From NCBI GenBank assembly GCA_964035545.1, contig OZ037771.1, positions 8,080,908-8,105,907 on the forward strand: a stretch of 25,000 nucleotides of DNA. The letters run 5' to 3'. Made by a program: the position numbers and the translations under genes. The notes under the pieces are model-generated. The model was not told the origin of the DNA, made no database searches, and saw nothing but the letters and a program-made list of their open reading frames with translations. The first letter of the stretch is position 1; each line of letters begins with the position of its first letter. Positions 9,486 through 18,979 of the stretch are shown here, one piece after another. The stretch comes from Bugula neritina. Lineage: Eukaryota > Bryozoa > Gymnolaemata > Cheilostomatida > Bugulidae.

Positions 9486-10128
9486 GAAATATGAGTCGCA
9501 GCTTAAACAAACGATTGGTAATCTCCACCTAATGGTAGTTGTGAAACAGAAGAAAATGAGACTTGCAAGACTTCAGGAGGAGCTACAAGCCGCCAATGAA
9601 GGATCATTAGAGCAGCTTCTTAGAAGGCAAGAGGTTACTATTAAAGAATGGATTACAAATTCAGAAACACCTTTCAAGGACGCAGTTTTAAAAGATCGTA
9701 AATCAATAGAAGATCTAGAAAGAAAGCTGGCAGAAGCACCAGACTGGCGCATTGAAAAGCGAATTAGGAAGCAATTGGATGCAGCATCAGAAAGGCTTGG
9801 GAAGAGAAAGGTTCACCATGACTGTGATGTTACAAGGCTAAGAAATTACATAGAGGCTGTAAAAACCAGGAGACAGATGTTTAGAAAAGATGCTATAATT
9901 TATACCAAAGATTTGAAAAAAGAAATTGAGCGCTTAACACCTGAAATTGAAAAAGAGGTTGAAGACACCAAAAGTCAACTAAAATCAGAATCTGATTATA
10001 AAGTGGAGCAAATTTTGACATTTGCAGCCATAGCCGTAGGTTTCCTTCCTGGTCCACGCAATGTTAAATTTGCTGCTGCTGCTGCTGCATATGGCCTTCA
10101 TTGGCTAGCCATTTGGAGAAGACATTAA
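9486..10128 (+). CDS. Atlastin-like GTPase, terminal exon: coiled coil and C-terminal hydrophobic hairpin
   Basis: The exon follows TTTTTTTAG and encodes 213 residues to TAA at 10126-10128. The first 170 or so are strongly heptad-like and charged (RLARLQEELQAANEG, IEDLERKLAEAPDW, LKKEIERLTPEIEKEVED). The last 35 form two hydrophobic stretches, ILTFAAIAVGFL and FAAAAAAYGLHWLAIW, around a short PGPRNVK loop, then RRH. Atlastins have a paired-helix hairpin in this place that anchors and bends the ER membrane, which suggests an ER location (inference). No amphipathic tail follows. A GCT repeat codes the Ala run. Confidence 0.92.
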
Positions 10129-10374
10129 TGTCTATAGATTTTGAACTGTGATTGTACACCTATCATGTGTCTTTTAGAAATGAAGAGATACATGTACCTG
10201 AAAAATCACCTTTTGTATGTGATTCAAGTTTGTATCCATACTTTTAATTTGTATTCGTACTTGTAATCTACATTCATACTTAGAATTTGTATTCATATTT
10301 GTAATCTATATCCTTCACTGTACTGGGTTTGCTAAATTTGCATTATATCATTTTCTATGTGCTTTAAAACCTAT

Positions 10375-10380
10375 AATAAA
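10375..10380 (+). promoter_or_regulatory. Poly(A) signal of the atlastin-like gene
   Basis: A canonical AATAAA lies about 250 bp after the stop codon, within an AT-rich 3' UTR. A TTCATACTT/GTAATCTA-like imperfect repeat occupies 10240-10310. Confidence 0.65.
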
Positions 10381-10479
10381 ATTGTATATATCAGGGCATA
10401 GACTTTGAGTAATCTAATAATGCATTTTTAAAATATTTGGTTATATGTCTCTCATGACATTATGTGACTGCCATAGTCA

Positions 10480-10915
10480 CACATGACACATGTGTCAAAG
10501 TCAGTGTGTCACATGTCACTGTGTCACATATGTTAGAGTCAGTGTGCCACATGTCACTGTGTCACATATGCCATAGTAAGTGTGTCACATGTCACTGTGT
10601 CACATATGCTATAGTAAGTGTGTCACATGTCACTGTGTCACATATGTCATAGTCGCTGTGTCACATGGCACAGTGACATGTGACACACATGGTACACATG
10701 TCACTGTGTCACATATGCCATAGTCAGTGTGTCACATGTCACTGTGACACATGGCACACATGGTACAAATGTCTCACGTGTCACAAATGTCATAGTCAGT
10801 GTGTCACATGTCACTGTTTCACGTGTCACTGTGTCACATGTCACTGAGTCACATGTCACTGTGACACACGGTACACATGTCTCACGTGTCACATATGTCA
10901 TAGTCAGTGTGTGAC
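10480..10915 (+). repeat. 38-bp minisatellite with inverted segments
   Basis: Units of about 38 bp are built from GTGTCACATGTCACTGTGTC and ACATATGYCATAGTCA. From about 10660 the order becomes irregular and partly inverted (CACAGTGACATGTGACAC). Reading frames of SHVTVSH type on both strands are repeat artefacts. Confidence 0.93.
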
Positions 10916-10919
10916 TGCC

Positions 10920-11530
10920 ATCTGAGAGGATAAAATATCAATATGTAGCAGTTTTAGGAAACTTGGCATTCTTTCTCTTTTGAAGTTTAAAGACAAATAA
11001 ATATCTAATAATTTCCCTGATTAAAATAAACCTTAGAATGTTAAATAATAGTGTAGCTCATTCAACTGCTAATGGATGTCTCTGATATAATGTTTGTTAA
11101 AATCATTTGCAATTCAACATATATGATTATTTTCTGGGCAACGCATCATGTTTTCACTGCTACATTATAATATTATGACCACATTCAAAATATTTACTCC
11201 TGGCACAGATGTAGTCTGTATATTTATTTTTCAAATTTTCAGCTCCTACAATATCACTGCAGAACTGAATATCAATGCATAAACTCCCCTACAACACAGC
11301 TGCCAACTGTAACAAGTCATGAATGTCTTGGACTGCACTATTTAATTTCAAGTCATACTTGACAATATCTAGGCAAGTCATAGCCTGTTCTCTCATCTTT
11401 CTAACTCAAGTGTTATATCATAATAGCTTAGATAACTATACAGAGAATTTTTTAAAGCTCATGCTAGTTGCTACATACATTGATGGAATAACATCTGATG
11501 TTAGTCATAACTAACTAAACCACAGGTACT
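10920..11530. other. Intergenic, no recognisable feature
   Basis: AT-rich unique sequence without coding similarity or repeats that I can identify. Confidence 0.6.
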
Positions 11531-11537
11531 AGGCCAG

Positions 11538-11802
11538 ATTCACACTTTGACGTAACGTGATCTCAAATGTCAGCTATTTTTTACATATCTGGGCCAAAGT
11601 CTTCAAAGTCCGCTATTGGGTAAGATATATGACACCCCATTGGATATTTATATCCAATGAGTTGCTGCGAACATCTCCTTGTCCAATAGGAAGCCGACGT
11701 TATTTTGGAATCAAGCAGTGTTTGATCCTCGAAGTACAGTAACGTAGTAAGGTCAGCTTGGACATCTTTAAAAATGGCTGACATTTGACGGAACGTGTGA
11801 AT
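11538..11802. mobile_element. MITE-like element with inverted ends
   Basis: The left end ATTCACAC...TCAAATGTCAGCTATTTTT (11538-11586) is matched inverted at the right end (about 11768-11802). The right end carries ATTCACACG and TCAAATGTCAGCCATTTTT when reversed, with small indels. An internal palindrome (CATTGGATAT / ATATCCAATG, 11638-11659) adds hairpin potential. There is no transposase. ACTA occurs outside both ends and could be a target duplication, but the exact ends are uncertain. Confidence 0.65.
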
Positions 11803-12227
11803 GAAGGGCATCACTAATTGTTATTGTACCTCTAAATATAAATGACAATATCACCAGGTCAGGAGTAGTGTAGTATATAGTATCATATAATACTTGGTGC
11901 ATGGTATGTATATAATATCATATATAGTGTATACAAATATATTTCATAGTATACAGTAGGTATATTATATTTTTGTTATGTAATATTTCTTTTCCACATC
12001 ACATAATAATACTGTAGTAATAGATCTGTGCTATAAAGAAAAGGTATTTTGCTTTAAATTAATAAGAAGACAATGAAATAATATTACAGTATATAATATA
12101 ACATCAAATAAAAGACTGAGTAAAGCAATTATTGCCACATGACCAAGCTTATAATAAGTTACATGAGCAACAGCTTTTTCTTCATATAATCAATGCCCAA
12201 TCATACACCCGAACATCATAACACTGC
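11803..12227. other. AT-rich intergenic, cryptic TA-type repeats
   Basis: Imperfect TATAATATCATATAGTGTAT-type sequence lies at 11870-11970. Nothing else is recognised. Confidence 0.6.
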
Positions 12228-12655
12228 AGAGGACACTTCAACTTTGCTTTCTGCGTAAACACAACACTGAAAGCAGCAAATACCGGTTATAAGCTCAAAT
12301 TGGCGTAGAGCAAAGCGCCAGAGGTTGCTCCTGAGTGTGGGAAAGTCCCCAGATTTCACTGAACAGCTACTCCTTACCATAAGCTGCCAGTTAGGTGCTG
12401 GCCCACCACATTCTGCTTTCTTCATTGGGTGCATGGGAATAGGAGACAACTGAACAGCAGACTACAATCTTTGCACCAGACAACAAAACAGTAGAACTAA
12501 AAGACCAGCTCTTAAAGCGGGATGTTGGAACGTCTGGAACTGTCCACTAACCTTCCAAACATCAGTGAAGCTGAAACACAGCCATCATAAATGATAAACT
12601 CAAGAAATTAAGTGTCGATATTGCTACTTTTTCAAGAAACTCCATTAGCTGACTG
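12228..12655 (+). mobile_element. LINE 5' fragment with degenerate endonuclease start
   Basis: The sequence reads like the 5' end of a non-LTR retrotransposon. CTTAAAGCGGGATGTTGGAA encodes LKAGCWNVW, matching the 'GTWNVRT' start of apurinic-type endonucleases. A second frame further on reads SILLLFQETPLADCG, matching 'DIAALQETRLADSG'. Frameshifts and stops lie between. It stops where the 20-bp minisatellite starts. Confidence 0.6.
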
Positions 12656-12660
12656 TGGCA

Positions 12661-12980
12661 TCTGTTGTATACTCTAATTACCTGTTGTACACTCTAACCA
12701 CCTGTTGTACACTCTAATCACCTGTTGTATACTCTAACCACCTGTTGTTTACTCTAATTACCTCTTGTATACTCTAATTACCTCTTGTACACTCTAACCA
12801 CCTGTTGTACACTCTAATCACCTGTTGTATACTCTAACCACCTGTTGTTTACTCTAATTACCTCTTGTATACTCTAGCTACCTGTTGTATACTCTAATCA
12901 CCTGATGTATACTCTAATCACCTGTTGTATACTCTAATCACCTGTTGTATACTCTAATTACTTGTTGCATACTCTCTCAG
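12661..12980 (+). repeat. 20-bp minisatellite with 100-bp higher-order period
   Basis: Sixteen 20-bp units of type CCTGTTGTATACTCTAATCA. Units 2-6 (12681-12780) are repeated almost exactly, in the same variant order, as units 7-11 (12781-12880). Confidence 0.97.
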
Positions 12981-13762
12981 GTGGCTAAGGAGCCATATCG
13001 AGGTCAGTTTGAAAGTTCTACACAAAATGCTGTATTTACTTAAAAATTAAACCCAAAGTTGATAGAAATAAAAATATTATAGTCAAAAAATGGCAAATCA
13101 TAAATATTACAAGTTTATATGACCTTTGACTGCAACATTTCGCCATTCTCCCAGAGAGCATTTGGAGTTACTGTCATAGGAAAAGCATGGCATGTTTATA
13201 GCTATTTGCAGCACACTGACAGGTATAGAACAAATATATGCCAATTACATGATAAGTATATCACAAGTTTATGGCATATTATTTGAACAGAGCTGTAACT
13301 TCTACCTTAGTTTATTGATAACAGGCTGCATTGTTGAAGTTTTGCTGATGTTTCTTAAAACCAACGTGAAACTACAATAATACTATTTGATAATAAAGAC
13401 ATTATTGAAAAGAAAAATGAAATATAAAAAAATTACAAAATTGTTACATAACAATGTTCATGATACCTCTATTACCCTTCCTGTGGAGAGTTAAAATTAA
13501 ATATATAAGGTTGTAATAGTGAAAGGTTAAATATTTCCATGTATCATGTACAGAATGCTATTACTCAATAAAAAAAAAATGAGTAGTGAGAACTATAACA
13601 CAGTCAGTGGAGAAAATGCATCAGACTGGAATGAAAGCATAAAACAACTCAGCTGCTATAATTTCTGGCTATAAGCTATAAAAATCTGAACGCTATTGTA
13701 GTCACAAAAATCATTGGTAATTATAATAGTGAATACAAAGCTATCTGTAGTTTAAAAAGCTG
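12981..13762. other. Intergenic, no recognisable feature
   Basis: AT-rich unique sequence; short ORFs here show no family resemblance. Confidence 0.6.
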
Positions 13763-13822
13763 TAGCTAAATGAGTAGCTAAGTGAGTAGCTAAGTGAGTA
13801 GCTAAATGAATAGCTAAATGAG
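13763..13822 (+). repeat. 12-bp tandem repeat, five units
   Basis: Units are TAGCTAARTGAG. The reverse strand reads as a short repeated LATH peptide, which is an artefact. Confidence 0.9.
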
Positions 13823-14001
13823 TATATGAGTGAATAATGATGAATTGTCCTGTGCCACTGCAGGCGATGATTTGATAGATTGAGCAAAAGTTAAAACACT
13901 GTAGTAGTGTGTAATATGTATGAGTGATCAAAATACTACAAAAGCATTTAAATAACATACGAGTTTCTATTTTATGAACGTTATTGGTTTATTTCAAACT
14001 C

Positions 14002-14173
<172 letters not shown>

Positions 14174-14179
14174 CAGTCA

Positions 14180-14560
14180 ATCATGATTTACATTGATTGC
14201 AACTCTCCACTTAAGTCTGTTGTTATAAGGTCTTTGCCAGAAACTCAACTTGATCCAATTCCATTACATTTTTATTTTAGCAATATGTGTAAACCTGAGT
14301 CTATCTACTTCTTTGTATTCCAACTAGGAGTGAAGAGTTGCTTTTGTAGCGGGTCATTTTTCATTCTATGCATATGACTTGACCATCTCAGGTTCTTTTG
14401 CCTAAGAATGTCAGTCATGTTTGGTAACTTGGCACATCTTAGTATTCTGTCATTCCTGATTTACCGCAATTACGTTTTTCAATTGCTTCATCATGAAAGC
14501 ATTAAGTATCTTCACTTGTGTCCTGTATATTGTCCATGTTTCCTCTTCAATTAGAGGACA
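14180..14560 (-). mobile_element. LINE 3' fragment: end of reverse-transcriptase polyprotein
   Basis: Minus-strand translation gives RTQVKILNAFMMKQL, then in another frame AKLPNMTDILRQKNLRW followed by SSHMHRM. This is the typical C-terminus of non-LTR pol proteins (alignable with 'LRRAGLPSMTTLLRQRRLRWLGHVHRM'). It is broken by frameshifts and stops. It ends against the CT microsatellite, which may derive from its tail region. Confidence 0.7.
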
Positions 14561-14666
14561 CTTGATATGACCTTTGCTCTAAATACTTCACATTAAATCT
14601 CTACAGAGATTTATCTGTTGCTTCACAGTCTTCGCTGAAGTCTTCGGTAAGCTGCCTTGAAACAGT

Positions 14667-14709
14667 TTGCACCAAGACAGCAGCTTACCGAGCTGCTGCC
14701 TTGGTGCAA
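14667..14709. repeat. 19-bp inverted repeat (hairpin), with a competing hairpin
   Basis: TTGCACCAAGACAGCAGCT (14667-14685) pairs with AGCTGCTGCCTTGGTGCAA (14691-14709) with one mismatch around a 5-base loop. CGGTAAGCTGCCTTG (14645-14659) can instead pair with CAAGACAGCAGCTTACCG (14673-14690). Confidence 0.85.
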
Positions 14710-15382
14710 GCTGCTGCTGCCGCATTGCAGTAAGCTTTGCCTCATCTGTTTGCAAGCTTCTTATCTATATTTGCAGGGCAGGAAACAACATGTTTCCTTG
14801 GTAAGTGAAGTCTGATATAAGCACAAGTTTTTATCATGAAAATTTTAAGCTCAGGTGGAGGGCGAATAAGTTTGATTGGCTGATACATATGTTTTAGCTC
14901 TCAATGTAAACTTTTAAGCTGAAATGAGATGCCGATTTCGCAAATTTGTAAGTATATTGTAAGTAAGTAAAGTGTTTGTTAAAAATTTATTTGGCAACAT
15001 AAAACAAAAAAGCTTCAGCAAACTACAACAACAAGTAACTTGTTTCTTCTCAATCTATTAGTGAAAAGAACTAAGATAAGTTTTTATGAAAAAACACATC
15101 AAACCCAGAGAATAAATACCACAATAGATACATATATAATATTGTATAGTTTAGTTACTCATGAGCAGATACTATCTCCATGTACAACCTGCTCTGGCAT
15201 GTCATAACAGAGTTTCTACAGTATCTGTATGATTATTGATCTCTATGATGTCATGCAACACTTCATATTCTCACTCTACTACATGCTATTGTAAGCAGTA
15301 CTTTATATTCAACAAGAGAGGACAACTCTAATTCAACACTTCAGCTCAGTTGTTCAGCTATATTCACTTTATAGATTCACAG
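14710..15382. other. AT-rich stretch, possible 3' UTR of the small minus-strand gene
   Basis: The minus strand has AATAAA at 14986-14991, about 400 bp after the stop of the minus-strand gene. Nothing else is recognised. Confidence 0.35.
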
Positions 15383-15445
15383 TCATTTCATCTTCTCATA
15401 TCTACAGATCTTAGCTGTCACATTTCCTCCAATCAATGAGGGTTT
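15383..15445 (-). CDS. Small coiled-coil gene, terminal exon
   Basis: On the minus strand, an acceptor TATGTTTTAG precedes 20 codons (KPSLIGGNVTAKICRYEKMK) and a TGA. It is in phase 0 with the previous exon. Confidence 0.6.
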   Translation of the reverse strand, partial: KPSLIGGNVTAKICRYEKMK

Positions 15446-15675
15446 CTAAAACATAATATATACTATTATTAAGTAAATGTATAAACACTGCAGTGAGGTA
15501 TAGAAAGTGGAAAACCCTGTAATACTCAGAGATAGTAATACACCAACTCTTGCTAATGACAAAATAGCATTTTATTTTCTGCTTCTATTTTAATAACATT
15601 AATCAGTTATGTATCTGTAGAACATGTCATCATAAAACTATACAGTATAATTTTATATAAGGATATAGGAATTAC

Positions 15676-15780
15676 CTTGTTGACTGTAGAGGAGCTGGAC
15701 ATTTTAGTTTCAAGTTTTTGAACATTATCTGATATTGTTGATGGAGCTTTTGTGTTGATTTGGGGGCAGTTTTTTACTGT
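15676..15780 (-). CDS. Small coiled-coil gene, third visible exon
   Basis: Minus-strand exon between TTTATTTCAG and AAG|GTAATT, 35 codons, open only in phase 0. It encodes TVKNCPQINTKAPSTIS...KLETKMSSSSTVNK and is Ser/Thr-rich and basic. The phase agrees with both neighbours. Confidence 0.65.
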
Positions 15781-15932
15781 CTGAAATAAAAATTTATTTC
15801 CTCTTTTTAGAAAACTAAACGCAAACTATATAACACAACTAACAATGAAACCTATGAATGCACATTAATGCTTATACGTTGTTCACTGATTTTCACAAAT
15901 TCTTCATCACCTTAGCAATGAATTTTAGTTAC

Positions 15933-16043
15933 CTGAGTTAAAATAACTGTTTGTAGTTTCCTGAGTTGGAGTTTTGTTATTTGTTTCTTACAAAACATTT
16001 TGTAGACAGCTTCCAACTCCTGGAGAATTTCCAGCTGCTCCTT
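15933..16043 (-). CDS. Small coiled-coil gene, second visible exon
   Basis: Minus-strand exon between TTGACTTGCAG and ACTCAG|GTAACT, 37 codons in phase 0. It encodes KEQLEILQELEAVYKMF, then CKKQITKLQLRKLQTVILTQ, a clear amphipathic heptad pattern. An internal TTTT|GTAAGA could act as an earlier donor but would break the phase. Confidence 0.65.
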
Positions 16044-16215
16044 CTGCAAGTCAAATATTACTGATTATTGAATCTATTCTATTTGCACTCAATACACTTC
16101 CTGTATACATAATAGAAATATTCATACATAACATATGTTTTAATTCTTCTACATAAAAGTTCTTTACTAAATTTGAAATCACAAGTCATAGTGCATTGCA
16201 TAACATTTTACTTAC

Positions 16216-16383
16216 TGATGATTTATTACGAATCACTCTCTTTGCCCACATGACATCACCTTTACTAAACATGGAGACATCACAAATACCATACATGACC
16301 AAGTTTTGAAGTAGAAATAGTATCTTGAGTAGCAAAATATCACATCCAACTTGTTCGTCTGTTGTGAAGTTTGTGACCTTATG
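16216..16383 (-). CDS. Small coiled-coil gene, first visible exon
   Basis: The minus-strand frame is open from 16383 to the donor TCATCA|GTAAGT at 16216. Possible starts are ATG at 16296-16294 (MYGICDVSMFSKGDVMWAK, giving a 119-residue protein) and at 16272-16270. The open frame continues upstream (VGCDILLLKILFLLQNLV) to a stop at 16386-16384, so the exon may instead be internal with its acceptor near 16378. The gene's product is not recognised. FSKGDVMWAK loosely recalls the start of a PWWP fold, but the rest of that fold is absent. Confidence 0.55.
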
Positions 16384-16561
16384 TCACGAGGTTATGATGT
16401 CCATTGTTGAGTTTACAGTTTAAACCATTGTTATATATATTGCCATATATAGACATTGTTGAGTCATTGATTTTTTATTTCTTATAGGTGTTTGCGTAAA
16501 ATATTTATCAAATATTATTATTGGATTTAGATTTTAGAAAGCAGCATACAATTATATACAG

Positions 16562-16693
<132 letters not shown>

Positions 16694-16741
16694 GTAGTGT
16701 GTTCAGATTGTTAATGATACATATATATTTTTTTATTTAAA

Positions 16742-16800
16742 AAATCTCACATGACTATATATTTTCGTACAGTAAACTGCACTCGTCAGGTGTTAGACTA
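16742..16800 (-). ncRNA. Hammerhead ribozyme-like motif in Penelope-like element
   Basis: The minus-strand RNA reads CUGACGA, then a 6-bp stem II (GUGCAG/CUGUAC with UUUA loop), then GAAA, a short AU-rich stem III, and GUC before the predicted cleavage point (between 16753 and 16752). The flanks AGUCUAACAC and AUGUGAGAUU can form stem I with two mismatches (C-A next to the core and A-G). Hammerheads of this minimal type I form are known in Penelope-like elements. Activity is uncertain because of the C-A pair and weak stem III. Confidence 0.7.
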
Positions 16801-17029
16801 AAAATAAATAAAATCTATGAAGCATACCGATTATTCAAATTTTTACATAAAGAAAACTATCATGCTAAACACAACGTAAAACGAAATGCAAACATAGTAG
16901 TGGATTTGGTGTTATCTATTAATTAATTAAATTGCTCTTTTTCTAAAGGATTAGACTATAAAAGCTAGATGTTTGATGGAAAAGGTAATTTATAATAGGT
17001 AGTACTATGGTTGAGAATTGTTAGTATTG

Positions 17030-17440
17030 TTATGTGATGTTGCCCAGGTAGTGCTTACGTGCATGTCTGCATGTGGATAGAATCTCATTTCTGTTATTAA
17101 GGGAAGATTTGCTGGGCTGGTATATTATGAAATATTTTTCCCATAGGCAGAGGTTGCACCTTTTAGTGACTTTGTTGTATGAGTTGGTCTTTTTCATAAT
17201 TTTCCATGTTATGTCAAAATGGGTGTTCTTGTCTTTTAGTTTCCAGATATATAATATGCTCAATTCAGTATGGTTCTTTTTTGTTTTGTTGTTAAAAGTT
17301 GATTTGTGGTTATACAATCTGGTTTTGAATTCTGTTTCTGATGTTCCCACGTAAGTCTGGGGTTGGCTGCCATCTTTGGTTGTAACTGTAGCTTGGTATA
17401 TGATGCACTTTGTGAGGCATTTTCCATCTAGTCGGCACAC
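17030..17440 (-). CDS. GIY-YIG endonuclease domain of Penelope-like element
   Basis: The frame includes CIIYQATVTTKDG and QTYVGTSETEFKTRLYNHKS. These give the Y...YVG pair, the catalytic Arg in FKTR and the NHKSTF motif; the metal-binding Glu is in NLCLWEKYF. CRHARKHYL closes the domain, as in other Penelope proteins. Just upstream, CNCRNSTVCRLDGKC supplies the Cys knuckle typical of the linker. The domain nicks target DNA to prime reverse transcription. Confidence 0.9.
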   Translation of the reverse strand: MCRLDGKCLTKCIIYQATVTTKDGSQPQTYVGTSETEFKTRLYNHKSTFNNKTKKNHTELSILYIWKLKDKNTHFDITWKIMKKTNSYNKVTKRCNLCLWEKYFIIYQPSKSSLNNRNEILSTCRHARKHYLGNIT

Positions 17441-18084
17441 TGTGCTGTTTCTGCAGTTACATTCTCGAGGAGGTTGGTTTGCTGGGTTGAGTAATCTTTT
17501 ATTGTGGCTGTTGATTATGTTGTTTAAATTTCTGCAGCAGCTGTAACTGAGTTTTATGTTGTTTTTGTTGAAAATTTTGTAAAGTTTGTGATCTTTGGGT
17601 ATTTCTTCCTCCAGGATTTTAAAAAATTATTTTCCCAGGTTGCTTGTTACACTTTTGGAGAATGGGGGGTTATACCATGTGATGTTTCGTCGTCTTTCTC
17701 TTTTTGGTCTGCTAGTGGTGTGTGTTGGCTGGAATGTTAGGTTATGTGTGTATCCACTTTTACTTAGAGCTTCTTGGTGTATTTTTGTTGTTTGACTGAA
17801 GACTTCTTCGTTAGATGAGAGATTGGAGAGCCTGTTGTTTATGGCATGTGGAATGTTTCTTGTGATATGGGGTGGATGGTTGGATTTGGAGTTTACATAT
17901 AGGATTTCGCTGTTAGGTTTTACATGGGGTTTGTGTGTTCTTTTGCTAATGTCAAAATTTATATCTAGATAGTTGACGACATTTTTGTTTACTTCAATGG
18001 TGATATTTAGATTATGTTTTTGGAAAATTTTGCAGATTGATTTTTTAATTCTATCTATATTTTTTGCAGTGTCGTTGATTACTC
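17441..18084 (-). pseudogene. Penelope-like RT thumb/linker region, broken frame
   Basis: Minus-strand reading gives VNYLDINFDISKRTHKP, EILYVNSKSNHPPHITRNIP and SGYTHNLTFQ, matching the post-catalytic part of Penelope reverse transcriptases. A stop interrupts it near 17625, and a frameshift near 18085 separates it from the RT core. Confidence 0.8.
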
Positions 18085-18690
18085 CTATAGGCCGTCATCA
18101 CGGTATAGACCGAAGGTATTTCTAAACTTCTGGTTGATTTTATATAGTAAAAATGTGCCGACCAGGGTGCAACATTCTGCACCGTCATAGCTGCCCATCG
18201 TAATGTCAAATAATAAGCCACATTTTTTACTCCAGGGTTGGCCGGAATGGTATAACAACATTTTTCTGGCATGGAAAATCACGGTGCGGTCTGTGTCTGT
18301 TATGGTGGTATGCTCTGCTGCGAAATCAATTGCAGTGTGGAGTAATTTATTAGTTATTGATGGATAAAAGTCGACAATGTCAAATACAATAAAAGATAAG
18401 CATTTGTTGTTATCTAAATTTGTGAACCATTTAATTACCTCGGAAGTATTTGTCCAAATATTCAAAGCTAGTTTTGGAGTTATGGCCTTATTTATCCTGT
18501 CTAGTATTGTTTTGCTGATGATGCCTATTTCAGTTTTGCTTGGGTTTATTAGTCTGCACTTAGGGTTATTCATAAAATTAGGCTTGTGGTCCTTTAGTGT
18601 TATGTATGCCTCAGTTGTGTTGGTGGTCGTGATTCTGTCTTCGATTTGTAGAGATTTGGCAATATGTTTAGCTTCTAGGTTTATTTCTTG
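18085..18690 (-). pseudogene. Penelope-like reverse transcriptase core
   Basis: Motifs in order: ITLKDHKPNF and CRLINPSKTEIG (fingers), SFIVFDIVDFYPSI (motif A with Asp pair), TMGSYDGAECCTLVG (motif B), and FGLYRDDGL (motif C, catalytic YxDD). The frame is joined to the N-terminal part by a frameshift near 18690. Confidence 0.9.
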
Positions 18691-18978
18691 GGGCGCGTGC
18701 TTTGATCAATTTTTTTGTAATCCTTAGTGATGTTGTTGTGCAATAGTTTTCTGTAGTTGGTAATTGCCATGTTGTAAAAATTATTTGTTTTGTCAGCAGG
18801 TATAATAAGACTATTGGTGCCAATTTTTTGGGCTAGGTCTTGTTTTATTGTTTTCTGGAATTGGCAGTGTACTCTTCTAAATTTGATGTTTTTAATCATG
18901 GATCTAATTTTTATTTCGAACCTGGCAAGCTCTTTGATGGTAGGAGGTGCTTTTGTGGTGTTGAATCCATATATATAT
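18691..18978 (-). pseudogene. Penelope-like element N-terminal part, truncated
   Basis: The open frame from GFNTTKAPPTIKELARFEIK through IPADKTNNFY resembles the region before the Penelope RT core (LIIPADKTNN is a conserved block). The start of the protein is missing: the frame enters the TA tract and then the neighbouring TIR element. Confidence 0.8.
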
Positions 18979-18979
18979 A

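Larger units (their letters stand above)
16700..18978 (-). mobile_element. Penelope-like retroelement (RT plus GIY-YIG), degenerate
   Basis: The minus-strand order is: N-terminal region, RT core with YRDDGL, linker with a Cys-rich knuckle, GIY-YIG endonuclease, and a 3' region with a hammerhead-like fold. At least two frameshifts (near 18690 and 18085) and stops (for example near 17625) inactivate it. Both sides abut TA repeats (16566-16691 and 18969-18979). The N-terminus is truncated at the TA tract, where the TIR element begins. Confidence 0.9.

Noticed and set aside
10464-10914. SHVTVSH-type ORFs
   Set aside because: Product of the 38-bp tandem repeat; no start context or codon pattern.
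11200-11330. Possible exon after TTTTCAG near 11240
   Set aside because: No donor, no coding pattern in any frame.
15974-16156. Plus-strand 60-codon ORF
   Set aside because: It overlaps the minus-strand exon 15933-16043, which has matching splice sites and phase; the plus reading has no support.
17073-17354. Plus-strand ORFs over the Penelope-like element (also 18377-18727, 18790-19062)
   Set aside because: Antisense shadows of the GIY-YIG and RT frames.
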